A stretch of DNA of 64,000 bases from Alloyangia pacifica (GTDB lineage: Bacteria > Pseudomonadota > Alphaproteobacteria > Rhodobacterales > Rhodobacteraceae), in the NCBI RefSeq assembly GCF_020524285.1, contig NZ_JAIVKX010000004.1:248001-312000 (forward strand). Reading direction: 5' to 3'. This document shows, piece by piece, positions 55,837-63,702 of the stretch. Position numbers and translations under genes: made by a program. Numbering within the stretch: the stretch's first letter is position 1; each line of letters opens with the position of its first letter. The notes under the pieces are model-generated. The model saw only the letters and a list, made by a program, of their open reading frames with translations, was not told the origin of the DNA and searched no databases.

Positions 55837-56465
55837 TTCCGCCCTGCCCCCGGCCCGCCAGGCTGCCGTCCCGCCCCATGCGCGCCGAGATCAAAGGCCC
55901 GCCCCTCGGAATAGGCGGTCTCGATCACCGCGATCTGAATCACCTCGGCCTCCCCCGGCCCCTCCTCCAGCTCAAGCAGGACCAGCGCACCGTAATCGTC
56001 CGCCATGGCACGCAGGACCCCGGCCAGCACGCGGGAATAGCCCCGGTTCGTCGGCCCCTTGCAGCGGCAGACAAGGGTGAAGCGGCGCGGTGCGGTCTCG
56101 GTCAGTTCCAGCGGCGGCAGGTCGAGGTCGGGCACCGCCAGTCGGGCCCGCCCGGGCAGCTCCTCCAGCGAGTGCAGGAAGTCGATGAAATCCTCGCCGC
56201 CGTAGCGCATCAGGCGGCGCAGCCGCTCGTTGTGGGGGTGTGCCATGAGATAGGTCCCGATATCCTCGAGAATCGCCGCCCGCGACTTGCCGAGCTCCAC
56301 CTCGGCACGGGTCAGGATCTGGCCGATGAGCTGCGACTCATAGTCGAGCATCGCCTCGAACTCCGGCAGATCGAGATGCGCCGCATCGGCCACGTTCTGC
56401 CAGCAGTCCTGCCCGTAGGTGTCCTGCACGAAGCATTGCAGCGTCCGCGCGACCAATCCGTGCAT
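55833..56465 (-). CDS. H-NOX-fold protein lacking the canonical heme ligands
   Basis: A 210-residue protein. Residues 1-165 follow the H-NOX fold (MHGLVARTLQCFV at the start, YGGEDFIDFLHSL near 88-100). Aligned without gaps to Shewanella-type H-NOX, the proximal heme His is Pro104, and the YxSxR motif (Y, S, R) is Cys133, Cys135 and Gly137. His98 lies six residues earlier on the same helix and might substitute as a ligand. Cys11, Cys21, Cys133 and Cys135 could form a redox or metal site. I start at ATG 56465 because H-NOX proteins begin MxG; ATG 56477 is possible. Confidence 0.85.
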   Translation of the reverse strand: MHGLVARTLQCFVQDTYGQDCWQNVADAAHLDLPEFEAMLDYESQLIGQILTRAEVELGKSRAAILEDIGTYLMAHPHNERLRRLMRYGGEDFIDFLHSLEELPGRARLAVPDLDLPPLELTETAPRRFTLVCRCKGPTNRGYSRVLAGVLRAMADDYGALVLLELEEGPGEAEVIQIAVIETAYSEGRAFDLGAHGAGRQPGGPGAGRK

Positions 56466-56729
56466 GCGCCGTTCCATAAGCAGCCCCCCGGACCCCAGGC
56501 CAATCGCCTTGCCCATAGCCGCGTGCTGCAGACCGTGAACCCTGCCACGTCTCCCTATCGAAGAACCAAGACGCAGCCTTCCGCGTCACATCCGCTCAGC
56601 ATCATGACCCGGCACGGCGCGCAGCTCAGCCAACCGTTCCAGTGGCGCGCACCGTTGGGCCAGCCCTGTCAGGCTAGCGCGGGGCTCTTAAGATTTTCGC
56701 AATGGATAAAATACGAGAGGAATTCCGCC

Positions 56730-57446
56730 TCAAGCCTCGATGGCGCAGAGCCAGCGCGGCAGATGCCCGATGTCGGGAAGCACCACATCCGCGAGGTGAC
56801 GCAGCTCATCGGCTTCGGCGGGCCCGGTCAGCACGCCGACGGTCATCATCCCCGCCGCACGCCCGGCCTGCAGGTCGTGGGTGCTGTCGCCGACCATCAC
56901 CACCTGCCCGGGCGGCAGACCGATTGCCGCGGCGAAGGCGAGCAGCGGCGCGGGCGAGGGCTTCGCGCCGTGGCCGCTGTCGAAGCCCGCAACGAAGTCG
57001 AACCGGTCGCCAACCCCGACCTGCGCGAGGTGCGCATGGGCCACGGCCTCGTTGTCGTTGGTCATCACGCCAAGGCGCAGCCCAGCCCCGCGCAACGAAT
57101 CCAGCAGTGGCGCCAGCGGCACCGCCTCGGCCAGCGGCGCCCGCGCCGCCTCTTCGGACAGGAAGCGCTCGAGGGCATCGGGATCGGTCCGCCCCAGCGC
57201 GCGGCACAGGCTGTCCGCCGCCTCGCGGCTGGTGCCGGCGATCACCGGGCTGTCCTTGAAGAAGACCCCTTCCGCCAGATCGAAGCGCAGCGCCTGCGCC
57301 ATAGCCTCGACCAGGTCCGCATCGCCCCCGGCAAGCTGCCGCATGACTTCCTGCAGCCAGGCGCTCCAGGTCCGGGTGAAATCGAACAGCGTGCCGTCCT
57401 TGTCGAACAGCACCGCCGCGGCGCGCATGCGGGGCGTAGTGCTCAT
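56730..57446 (-). CDS. HAD family hydrolase (phosphoglycolate phosphatase-like)
   Basis: A 238-residue HAD-superfamily phosphatase. The catalytic motif I is VLFDKDGTLFDF near residues 13-24, motif II is the Thr of GVMTNDNE near 128, and motif IV is MVGDSTHDLQAGRAAG near 185-200. A helical cap lies between motifs I and II. Substrates are small phosphate esters such as phosphoglycolate, but the identity is not readable. It overlaps the DUF3572 gene by four bases. Confidence 0.92.
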   Translation of the reverse strand: MSTTPRMRAAAVLFDKDGTLFDFTRTWSAWLQEVMRQLAGGDADLVEAMAQALRFDLAEGVFFKDSPVIAGTSREAADSLCRALGRTDPDALERFLSEEAARAPLAEAVPLAPLLDSLRGAGLRLGVMTNDNEAVAHAHLAQVGVGDRFDFVAGFDSGHGAKPSPAPLLAFAAAIGLPPGQVVMVGDSTHDLQAGRAAGMMTVGVLTGPAEADELRHLADVVLPDIGHLPRWLCAIEA

Positions 57447-57724
57447 GTCCAGTGCACCTCGCCGCCGCCCGGCAGGTGCTGGCGCGCCTGGAACGGCAGG
57501 TCATAGGCCAGCCCCGCCTCGTCGCAGAATCCGCGCACCCAGGCGTCATCCATCAGCAGGAAGTCAAGCACGGCGCCCTGGAACGCCGGGTCCGACAGGC
57601 CGGTGCGGAAATCCTCGGCTGAAGCGCCGGTGGCGCCCAGGAAAACCGGGAGCAGCTCGTCGTTCGCCGCCAACCAGGCCGCCGCCTGCAGGCCGATCAG
57701 CTCGGCCTCGTCACGCCCCACCAT
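57443..57724 (-). CDS. DUF3572 domain-containing protein
   Basis: A 93-residue acidic, helical protein matching DUF3572: GLQAAAWLAANDELLPVFLGATGAS near residues 11-35 and FLLMDDAWVRGFCDEAGL near 56. The family is common in Alphaproteobacteria and often lies next to the downstream HAD or response-regulator genes. It overlaps the HAD gene (ATGA). Function unknown. Confidence 0.88.
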   Translation of the reverse strand: MVGRDEAELIGLQAAAWLAANDELLPVFLGATGASAEDFRTGLSDPAFQGAVLDFLLMDDAWVRGFCDEAGLAYDLPFQARQHLPGGGEVHWT

Positions 57725-57974
57725 CTTTGCAACTCCCCGTATTCAGAAAGGCTTTCTTAACCGGTTCTCATAAAGACTGAGCGGCGAAACGGATGCAAGC
57801 CCGGGCGGGGCGGCGCGACAGGCACGGGCACGCGACAAGCGTGAGCGCGGGACTGAAAGCTGTGCTCGGAAGGCTGTGTTCGAAAGGCTGTGCTGGGAAG
57901 GCTATGGCCCGAAGGCTGCGGCAGGAATTTGGCGTCAGAAGGACGCCGACGAGACCAGGAAGGCGACGTCAGGA

Positions 57975-59477
57975 ATGGCAGGACGCATACTTATCGTCGA
58001 AGGCACGGCGAGCCACAGGATCCTGTTGCGGGCCAGGCTGACCTCCGCCTTCTATCAGGTACTCTCGGCACAAAGCGGGCACGAGGCATTGCACATGTTG
58101 GGGAAAGCCCGGGTCGACCTCGTGCTCGCCGCGGCCGATCTGCCGGACATGTGCGGCAGTGGCTTCTGCACCCGCCTGCATGCCTTGCCCGGCCAGGCGG
58201 AACTGCCGGTGGTCCTGCTGATCGACGACGACCGGATCGAGGAGCGGCTGGCGCTGCTCGCGGTGGGGGCCGACGATGTCCTTGCCCGTCCGGTCGAGGA
58301 TATCCTGCTGCTTGCGCGGATTCGCAGCCTGCTGCACCGCAGCCGGGCGCAGGACGAGCTGCCGCTGCGCGCCGACGCGCGGCGCGCGCTCGGCCTGTCC
58401 GAGGCCCCGCCGAGCTTCGACCGGCCCGCCCGCATTGCCCTTGTCCCGCTGGATCGAACCCGCGACCTCGGCGCCATGGCGGCGCGCCTGCAGATCGCGC
58501 TCGGCGCGCAGGTCAGGCAGGCGGAGCCGGATCAGCTGTTGCGGCGCGATGCCGCCTCGGCAGAGGCGGTGGTCCTGGTCGACTCCGATGCCGATCCGGG
58601 CGCAGGGCTTGCGCTGCTGTCGCAATTGCGCACCGCCCCGGCGCAACGCCGCGCCGCGCTGCTCTACGTCACGCAGCCGGGCCGCGATACCACCGCCGCG
58701 CAGGCGCTCGATCTCGGCGCGGATGACCTGCTGCGTGCGGGGCCCGACGCGCTGGAGCTCGCGCTGCGCCTGCCCCGGCTGATCCGCCGCAAGCGCACCG
58801 CCGAGCGGCACCGGGCGGCCCTGCGCAGCGGGCTGCGCGCGGCGATGATCGACCCTCTCACCGGGCTCTACAACCGCCGCTACGCCCTGCCCGAGGTGAG
58901 CCGCAGGGCGCAGCTGTCCATCCAGCGCGGCGGCCAGCTTGCGCTTCTCGTCGCCGATCTCGACCACTTCAAGCAGGTGAACGACCGCTGGGGACACAGC
59001 GCGGGGGACAAGGTTCTGACCGCAACGGCGCAGGCGCTCATGGCGCAGCGCCGCGGCGGCGACCTCGTGGCGCGCCTCGGCGGAGAGGAGTTTCTCATCG
59101 CTCTGCCCGACGCCACGCGGGAGGACGCTCTCGAGACCGCGCGGCAGCTTTGCGAGACCGTGGCCCGGCTCACGTTGCCGATGCCCGGCCCCGAGACCCC
59201 TGCACATCTGCTGTCGCCGACGGTCAGCATCGGGATCGCGATGATGGAAGAGCCCAGCGAAGCGGTCTCCACCGGCCTCCTGCGCGCCGATCGTGCGCTC
59301 TACGCGGCGAAGCGCGCAGGGCGCAACCGGGTCGAAATCGCTCCAAAGCAGGGGTTTTGGCAAGGGCCGCAGCTCTGCGCCGCCCCTGACCCGTCGTGCC
59401 CGCCGGATCAGTCCGCCGGTTTGCGCGGGATTCGCCGGGCCAGTTCGTCGAGCTCCGCCTCGAGCCGGTCGGCGTAG
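57975..59477 (+). CDS. PleD-like diguanylate cyclase with degenerate receivers
   Basis: A 500-residue protein with a PleD layout of two receiver-like domains (about 3-120 and 148-270) and a GGDEF domain (about 310-475). In receiver 1 the acidic pair is Glu9-Gly10, the phospho-Asp position is Ala53 and the conserved Lys is Arg105, so it is probably not phosphorylated. The GGEEF motif is at 369-373 with an I-site RxxD at 360-363. A Ser-rich tail of about 23 residues overlaps the next gene by 70 bases. ATG 57975 is chosen because the receiver fold begins there. Confidence 0.88.
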   Translation: MAGRILIVEGTASHRILLRARLTSAFYQVLSAQSGHEALHMLGKARVDLVLAAADLPDMCGSGFCTRLHALPGQAELPVVLLIDDDRIEERLALLAVGADDVLARPVEDILLLARIRSLLHRSRAQDELPLRADARRALGLSEAPPSFDRPARIALVPLDRTRDLGAMAARLQIALGAQVRQAEPDQLLRRDAASAEAVVLVDSDADPGAGLALLSQLRTAPAQRRAALLYVTQPGRDTTAAQALDLGADDLLRAGPDALELALRLPRLIRRKRTAERHRAALRSGLRAAMIDPLTGLYNRRYALPEVSRRAQLSIQRGGQLALLVADLDHFKQVNDRWGHSAGDKVLTATAQALMAQRRGGDLVARLGGEEFLIALPDATREDALETARQLCETVARLTLPMPGPETPAHLLSPTVSIGIAMMEEPSEAVSTGLLRADRALYAAKRAGRNRVEIAPKQGFWQGPQLCAAPDPSCPPDQSAGLRGIRRASSSSSASSRSA

Positions 59478-59941
59478 GCCAGGCGCGCCTCCGGCGACAG
59501 GGCGGAGACATAGTCCACCAGCACCTGCTGGCCCATCTTCTGCCGTTCCGCCGCGCGGGCATCCTGCGCGCTCAGCATCTGCGCGAATGCGGCACTGTCG
59601 AAGGGCTCGGCCCGCAACATCTCGAGCGCAGTCCGGTAATCGCCAAAGGGTTTGGGCCGCGGCCGGTCGCCCTGCTTGCGCTGGAAGGAGCTGAACAGCT
59701 CGCGCCCCAACTCGCGCCGCTGGTCCTGCGAGAAGGCCTGCGTGTAGGGGGTGATAAAGTCGCGCCCCCGCGGCGGGCCACCGCGCTCGGGTCCGCCGTG
59801 CCGCAGCAGGCCGCCGGCGACCACGCCGACCACCGCCAGGTTGAGCGCCAGGGACGCCAGCAGGAGCCAGCGCATCCACCTTGGAGACCGCACGGGGCCC
59901 TGGCTGCCGGGGGCCTGAAGGGGTTCATTCGTCATCGTCAA
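59408..59941 (-). CDS. Periplasmic sensor of the heavy-metal-sensor (Metal_resist) type
   Basis: A 177-residue protein with one membrane helix (about 25-45) and a helical periplasmic domain of the Metal_resist/CnrX-like family: FSQDQRRELGRELFSSFQRK near 70-89 and SALSPEARLAYADRLEAELDEL near 146-167. The metal-binding histidines known from CnrX are absent: His48 is the only His. It is the last gene of the sigma-factor operon and overlaps the anti-sigma gene by four bases. It may sense something other than a transition metal. Confidence 0.85.
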   Translation of the reverse strand: MTMTNEPLQAPGSQGPVRSPRWMRWLLLASLALNLAVVGVVAGGLLRHGGPERGGPPRGRDFITPYTQAFSQDQRRELGRELFSSFQRKQGDRPRPKPFGDYRTALEMLRAEPFDSAAFAQMLSAQDARAAERQKMGQQVLVDYVSALSPEARLAYADRLEAELDELARRIPRKPAD

Positions 59942-60312
59942 AGTCCCAACATCGCGTAGTCAAATCCGCTCGCCGGATCGAGGGCCGAGAGCGTGTTGCC
60001 GCTGTCCGCCGACAGCAGCGTGGTCATGGTCTGCGGCGAAGCGACGCCGATCCAGACGCCCGCCGCGCAGGCCGCTGCGAGCCCGGCCAGGGCCGGCCAC
60101 CCACCGAAGGCGCGCAGCGCCTCGCGCCAGCCGCCGCCACGGAGGCGGGGCATCGGCGCGGGCGCCGGGCGCGGCGCGGGCTGCTGCTCGAGCGCCATCG
60201 CCTCCATCCGGGCCAACCAGTCGCCGGAGGGCAGCGGCGCGGTTCGCCGCTCTGCCTCGAACAGGCCGTCCAGCATCGCCTCTTCCGTCTTGGACCGATC
60301 AGTCATCGTCAT
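59938..60312 (-). CDS. Putative membrane anti-sigma factor
   Basis: A 124-residue protein. The N-terminal 75 residues are soluble with a Pro-rich stretch (about 44-55), one membrane helix spans about 88-108, and a 16-residue periplasmic tail follows. It overlaps the sigma-factor gene by 14 bases and the sensor gene by four. Size, topology and position fit a small anti-sigma factor of the CnrY kind, although sequence similarity to known families is not obvious. The role is an inference from context. Confidence 0.75.
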   Translation of the reverse strand: MTMTDRSKTEEAMLDGLFEAERRTAPLPSGDWLARMEAMALEQQPAPRPAPAPMPRLRGGGWREALRAFGGWPALAGLAAACAAGVWIGVASPQTMTTLLSADSGNTLSALDPASGFDYAMLGL

Positions 60313-60886
60313 ACCCCAGCTCTGCGCGCCGCCCGGCCAGCAGGCCCTCCAGCGCCTTGCGTCCGCGCGCGGTCAGACTTTCCACCGCACGCACGCCCAA
60401 GTCCATGATCCCGGCGATTTCCGGGTTCGAAAGCCCCTCGAGATGCCGCAGCACCACGGCCTGGCGCTGCCGCTCGGGCAAAGCGTCCAGCGCCTCCTGC
60501 AGCGCGCCGCTCCGGGCGCGGCCCTGCAACGACGCCTCGGCGCCGGGTCCGGGATCGGCGGGCTCGGCGATCTCGTCGAGATCCACCGTGCCGCCACGCC
60601 GCTTGCGAATCCGGTCGATGCAGAGATTCGACACCACCCGGTAGAGCCATGTCGAGACCTTCGCCTCACCCTCGCGCCAGCCCGGCGCCGCGCGCCAGAG
60701 CCGCAGCAACGCCTCCTGCGCCACGTCCTCCGCCTCGGCCCGATCGCCGCCGAGCATCCGCACGGCATGGCCAAAGGCGCGCGGACCCAGGCGCTGAACC
60801 AGCGCCCGCGCCGCAGCCTGATCGCCCGCGGCATAGGCCGCGAGCAAGCTCTCGTCGCTTTCCGTGCTCATCGCGTCATAGGGCAT
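60299..60886 (-). CDS. ECF-type RNA polymerase sigma factor
   Basis: A 195-residue sigma-70-family protein with only sigma2 and sigma4. Sigma2 spans about 25-95 (RAEAEDVAQEALLRLWRAAPGW, STWLYRVVSNLCIDRIRKRR). Sigma4 spans about 130-185 (ALDALPERQRQAVVLRHLEGLSNPEIAGIMDLGVRAVESLTARGRKAL). ATG 60886 has AAGGGA at good spacing; ATGs at 60895 and 60871 are alternatives. It lies between the EF-hand gene and the anti-sigma candidate in one operon. Confidence 0.93.
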   Translation of the reverse strand: MPYDAMSTESDESLLAAYAAGDQAAARALVQRLGPRAFGHAVRMLGGDRAEAEDVAQEALLRLWRAAPGWREGEAKVSTWLYRVVSNLCIDRIRKRRGGTVDLDEIAEPADPGPGAEASLQGRARSGALQEALDALPERQRQAVVLRHLEGLSNPEIAGIMDLGVRAVESLTARGRKALEGLLAGRRAELGYDDD

Positions 60887-60966
60887 CCGGTCCATCCCTT
60901 GCGCTAGCCCGATGTTCCGGGCTGCGCAAGGACCGGGCCGCATCGCGCGGCCCGGTCCTCGGGTCC

Positions 60967-61668
60967 TCAGTACTGCCAGAAGTCCTGCATGCCGCCACCG
61001 CGCGGGCCCTGCCCGTCGCGCGGGCCGTCACCGTTCTGCGGGCCGCGCTTGAAGCCCTGGCCACCGCGATCGTGGTCGCGATCCCCGTGCCACTGGCGCT
61101 GGTCACCGTCGTGGCGCATCATGCGATCGCCCTTCGGGCCCATGTTCTGCTCCACGCCGCGCTGCGGGCCGCGCATCGGGCCAGCCGCAGCCAGCTCATC
61201 GGCGCTCACCTGCCCGTCTTCATCTGCGTCGAAACGGTCGAAGAACCCCATCGGCCCCCGCGCCTGCATCTCCTCGAGGCTCAGCTTGCCGTCCTCGTCG
61301 GCATCGAAGCGCTCGAGCATCCGCTGCTCCATGCGGGCCTGGCGCCGTTCCAGCTGCTGCGCCTCACGCGCCGCCTTGCGGGCATCGGCAAAGGCGATCA
61401 ACTCATCGCCTTCCAGCAGGCCGTTGCCGTCGGCATCCGCCACGGCATAGGCATCGGCAAACCCCGCGGCGGGCCCATGCGCCGCGAATTCCTCGCGGCT
61501 GATCGCGCCGTCGCCGTCGGCGTCGAAGCTCTCGAACATCTGCGTCATCGGCGCCGGGCGCTCGCCGCGCGGCCCCATGGGCTTGGCGTCGGTTGCAGCA
61601 AAGGCAAGGCTCGCCGTTCCCAGGACCACCAGGGCGGCACCGGTCATCAGTTTGTTCATGCGTGTCAT
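60967..61668 (-). CDS. Secreted EF-hand protein with four calcium loops
   Basis: A 233-residue protein with a signal peptide (residues 1-24). Four EF-hand loops are at 49-60, 78-89, 122-133 and 147-158, each with the DxDxDG or DADGNG pattern and a closing Glu. The C-terminal 70 residues are a Gly/Asp/Arg/His-rich tail. It should bind calcium in the periplasm. An AAGGAGA ribosome site precedes ATG 61668. It is the first gene of the minus-strand unit running into the sigma factor, 80 bases downstream. Confidence 0.92.
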   Translation of the reverse strand: MTRMNKLMTGAALVVLGTASLAFAATDAKPMGPRGERPAPMTQMFESFDADGDGAISREEFAAHGPAAGFADAYAVADADGNGLLEGDELIAFADARKAAREAQQLERRQARMEQRMLERFDADEDGKLSLEEMQARGPMGFFDRFDADEDGQVSADELAAAGPMRGPQRGVEQNMGPKGDRMMRHDGDQRQWHGDRDHDRGGQGFKRGPQNGDGPRDGQGPRGGGMQDFWQY

Positions 61669-61977
61669 CGCTGCGATCTCCTTATTCCATCGCGTCTCAT
61701 GCCGGCGGCCTCCTTGCCGTCCGATCACTAGCTTTCACGCAGGGCGCCGGAACTTCCGTCGCCGGAGGACAGATTTTTTTCGCCCGTCGCCCCGCAGCGA
61801 TCCGCGCTGACCAAAACCTCCGTCAAAAACCCGCTGCCAATCACCGCCCGCAACCACCGCCGAAAACCTGCATCCGCAAGACCGCTTTGCGACATCACGC
61901 CGCTGCGCGCTCCTGTCCTCTTTAAATGACGCGGCGCTTGCGTCACCTTTCAGGGCATGACTTCGAAGGTGCCCCCG

Positions 61978-62382
61978 ATGACTGAGCTATCGCCGGACCG
62001 TAAGGCCGAGCAGGAGACCGAGCGCGAGACCTGGCCCGCCGTCTGGCGCGGCTTCCGCGGCCGCTGCCCGAGCTGCGGCAACGGCCCGATCCTGCGCTCC
62101 TACCTCAAGGTGCGCGACCATTGCCCGGTCTGCCGCGAAGAGCTGCACCATCACCGCGCCGACGACGGACCGGCCTATCTGACCATCCTCATCGTCGGCC
62201 ACATCATGGCGCCGGCGCTGCTCTGGGTGTTCACCACCTGGCGGCCCGAGCCGCTGATCCTGATCACCATCTTCCTTATTGGCTGCATCGGGCTTTCCCT
62301 CTACCTTCTGCCGCGACTGAAGGGGGCGATCGTCGGCTTCCAGTGGGCGCGCGAGATGCACGGCTTCTCACGCGAACACTGA
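61978..62382 (+). CDS. DUF983 domain-containing membrane protein
   Basis: A 134-residue protein with a zinc-ribbon-like head (GRCPSCGNGPILRSYLKVRDHCPVC at about 28-52, two CxxC pairs) and two membrane helices (about 67-87 and 92-110), matching DUF983. In some bacteria it lies near cytochrome oxidase genes; that is not the case here. ATG 61978 has AAGGTG upstream; ATG 61957, adding seven residues, is equally possible. It likely forms a unit with the NUDIX gene 49 bases downstream. Confidence 0.88.
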   Translation: MTELSPDRKAEQETERETWPAVWRGFRGRCPSCGNGPILRSYLKVRDHCPVCREELHHHRADDGPAYLTILIVGHIMAPALLWVFTTWRPEPLILITIFLIGCIGLSLYLLPRLKGAIVGFQWAREMHGFSREH

Positions 62383-62431
62383 CACCGCGGCGCGCCTCCC
62401 CGACGCAGACACAAGACGCAGGGGAATGCGC

Positions 62432-63166
62432 ATGAGCAGCGACAAGACAGCCATCCGCGACGCCGCCACGGTGATCGTGCTGCGCGACCGTGACAGCCGC
62501 CCCAGCGTGCTGATGGGCCAGCGCGGCGCGGGCGCGGCCTTCATGCCCAACAAGTTCGTCTTTCCCGGCGGCGCGGTGGATGCCGCCGACGCCGAGGTGA
62601 AGCTCGCCGCCCCCTTGCCCGCGGTCTGCGCCGCGCGGCTGGCCGAAGACGCCCCCGCGGGCCGCGCCCCGGCGCTGGCGGCAGCGGCGATCCGCGAGCT
62701 CTGGGAGGAGACCGGACAGATCCTCGGCTGGCCGGGCAAGTGGCCGGGAGCGCCCGAGGACTGGGAGGGGTTTGCCGAGACCGGTCACCGCCCCGACGCC
62801 TCGGCGCTGCAGTTCGTGTTTCGCGCGATCACCCCGCCGGGCCGCCCGCGGCGCTTCGATGCGCGTTTCTTCCTCGTCGATGCCGAGGCGCTGAAATCCG
62901 ATCCCGACGATTTCTCCGCCGCCTCGGACGAGCTGTCGCACCTGCAGTGGGTGCCGCTGGAGGAGGTGCGCCGCCTCGACCTGCCCTTCATCACCGAGGT
63001 TGTCCTGGCCGAGGTCTCCGCACGGGTTTCCGACCGACGTGCCCCGAGCTCGGTGCCCTTCTTCCGCAACGACGACGAGGAAAGCCTGTTCCTGCGACTC
63101 AATGGCCGTGCGCCCGGCGCGCCGGACGAGAGCAGGCCGAAGCGTCAGCTGCGGATCAGAAGGTAG
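62432..63166 (+). CDS. NUDIX hydrolase
   Basis: A 244-residue NUDIX-family protein. The family box is visible as FPGGAVDAAD near 47 followed after a 40-residue insert by AAIRELWEETGQILG near 88-102; the insert is typical of NUDT7/8- or NUDT19-like CoA or nucleotide pyrophosphatases. ATG 62432 is favoured by the GGGGA site at six bases. The 3' end overlaps the convergent gene by 22 bases. Confidence 0.9.
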   Translation: MSSDKTAIRDAATVIVLRDRDSRPSVLMGQRGAGAAFMPNKFVFPGGAVDAADAEVKLAAPLPAVCAARLAEDAPAGRAPALAAAAIRELWEETGQILGWPGKWPGAPEDWEGFAETGHRPDASALQFVFRAITPPGRPRRFDARFFLVDAEALKSDPDDFSAASDELSHLQWVPLEEVRRLDLPFITEVVLAEVSARVSDRRAPSSVPFFRNDDEESLFLRLNGRAPGAPDESRPKRQLRIRR

Positions 63167-63510
63167 TAGGCCCCGGCAAGCAGCGCCGCGAGCAGCGCGA
63201 GGTTGAACATCAGCCCCGCGAGCACCCCCAATTGCCAGTAGCGGCGACGTGCCTTTGCGTCGATCGCTTCGAGGTGACGGGCGAGACGGTCCTCGGCGCG
63301 GGCCAACGCCGGCGTGTCGAGCCGCATGGCGAGCTTGGGATGGCCCGTCATCCCCTGCGCCGCGCGCAGCGTGGCAAGGTCGCGCCGGGCCCACCTCGGC
63401 AGCCGGTGCGCCGCGCGCCGGGCGCGCGCCTCGAAGCTGCCCTTGCCGAGGCCGAGGCGGCTCTCGAACAGCGGCATCAGCCGCGCGCCGATCTTGGGGT
63501 CTGTCTCCAT
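63145..63510 (-). CDS. Conserved membrane-anchored protein of unknown function
   Basis: A 121-residue protein with a basic, helical N-terminal 90 residues and one C-terminal membrane helix (about 95-117), so the bulk probably faces the cytoplasm as a tail-anchored protein. No known domain is recognised. ATG 63510 is preferred to one six codons upstream. It is convergent with the NUDIX gene, with a 22-base overlap. Confidence 0.78.
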   Translation of the reverse strand: METDPKIGARLMPLFESRLGLGKGSFEARARRAAHRLPRWARRDLATLRAAQGMTGHPKLAMRLDTPALARAEDRLARHLEAIDAKARRRYWQLGVLAGLMFNLALLAALLAGAYYLLIRS

Positions 63511-63595
63511 GGCGCAAATCTCCGGCATTTGCCGGCCGCGCGCAAGCGGCCGCCGGCCCGCGCGGGCAAAACGGCAGGATTTTCATCGGGCGTGA

Positions 63596-63675
63596 CGGCC
63601 AACCTCCTTCGAAGGAGGTTGCAAATCTCTTCGAAGAGATTTGCCCCAGACCCCCGGCGTTTTGCTCTTTTCGGT
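63596..63675 (+). repeat. Intergenic repeat copy with two perfect palindromes
   Basis: A perfect 20-bp palindrome at 63601-63620 and a perfect 24-bp palindrome at 63621-63644, both centred on TTCGAA, directly abut. They are followed by CCCCCGGCGTTTTGCTCTTT at 63653 onward, a diverged core of the intergenic repeat family. The element lies between two divergent genes. Confidence 0.75.
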
Positions 63676-63702
63676 GCCGCGCCTGCGGCCTAGACAGGGC
63701 GC

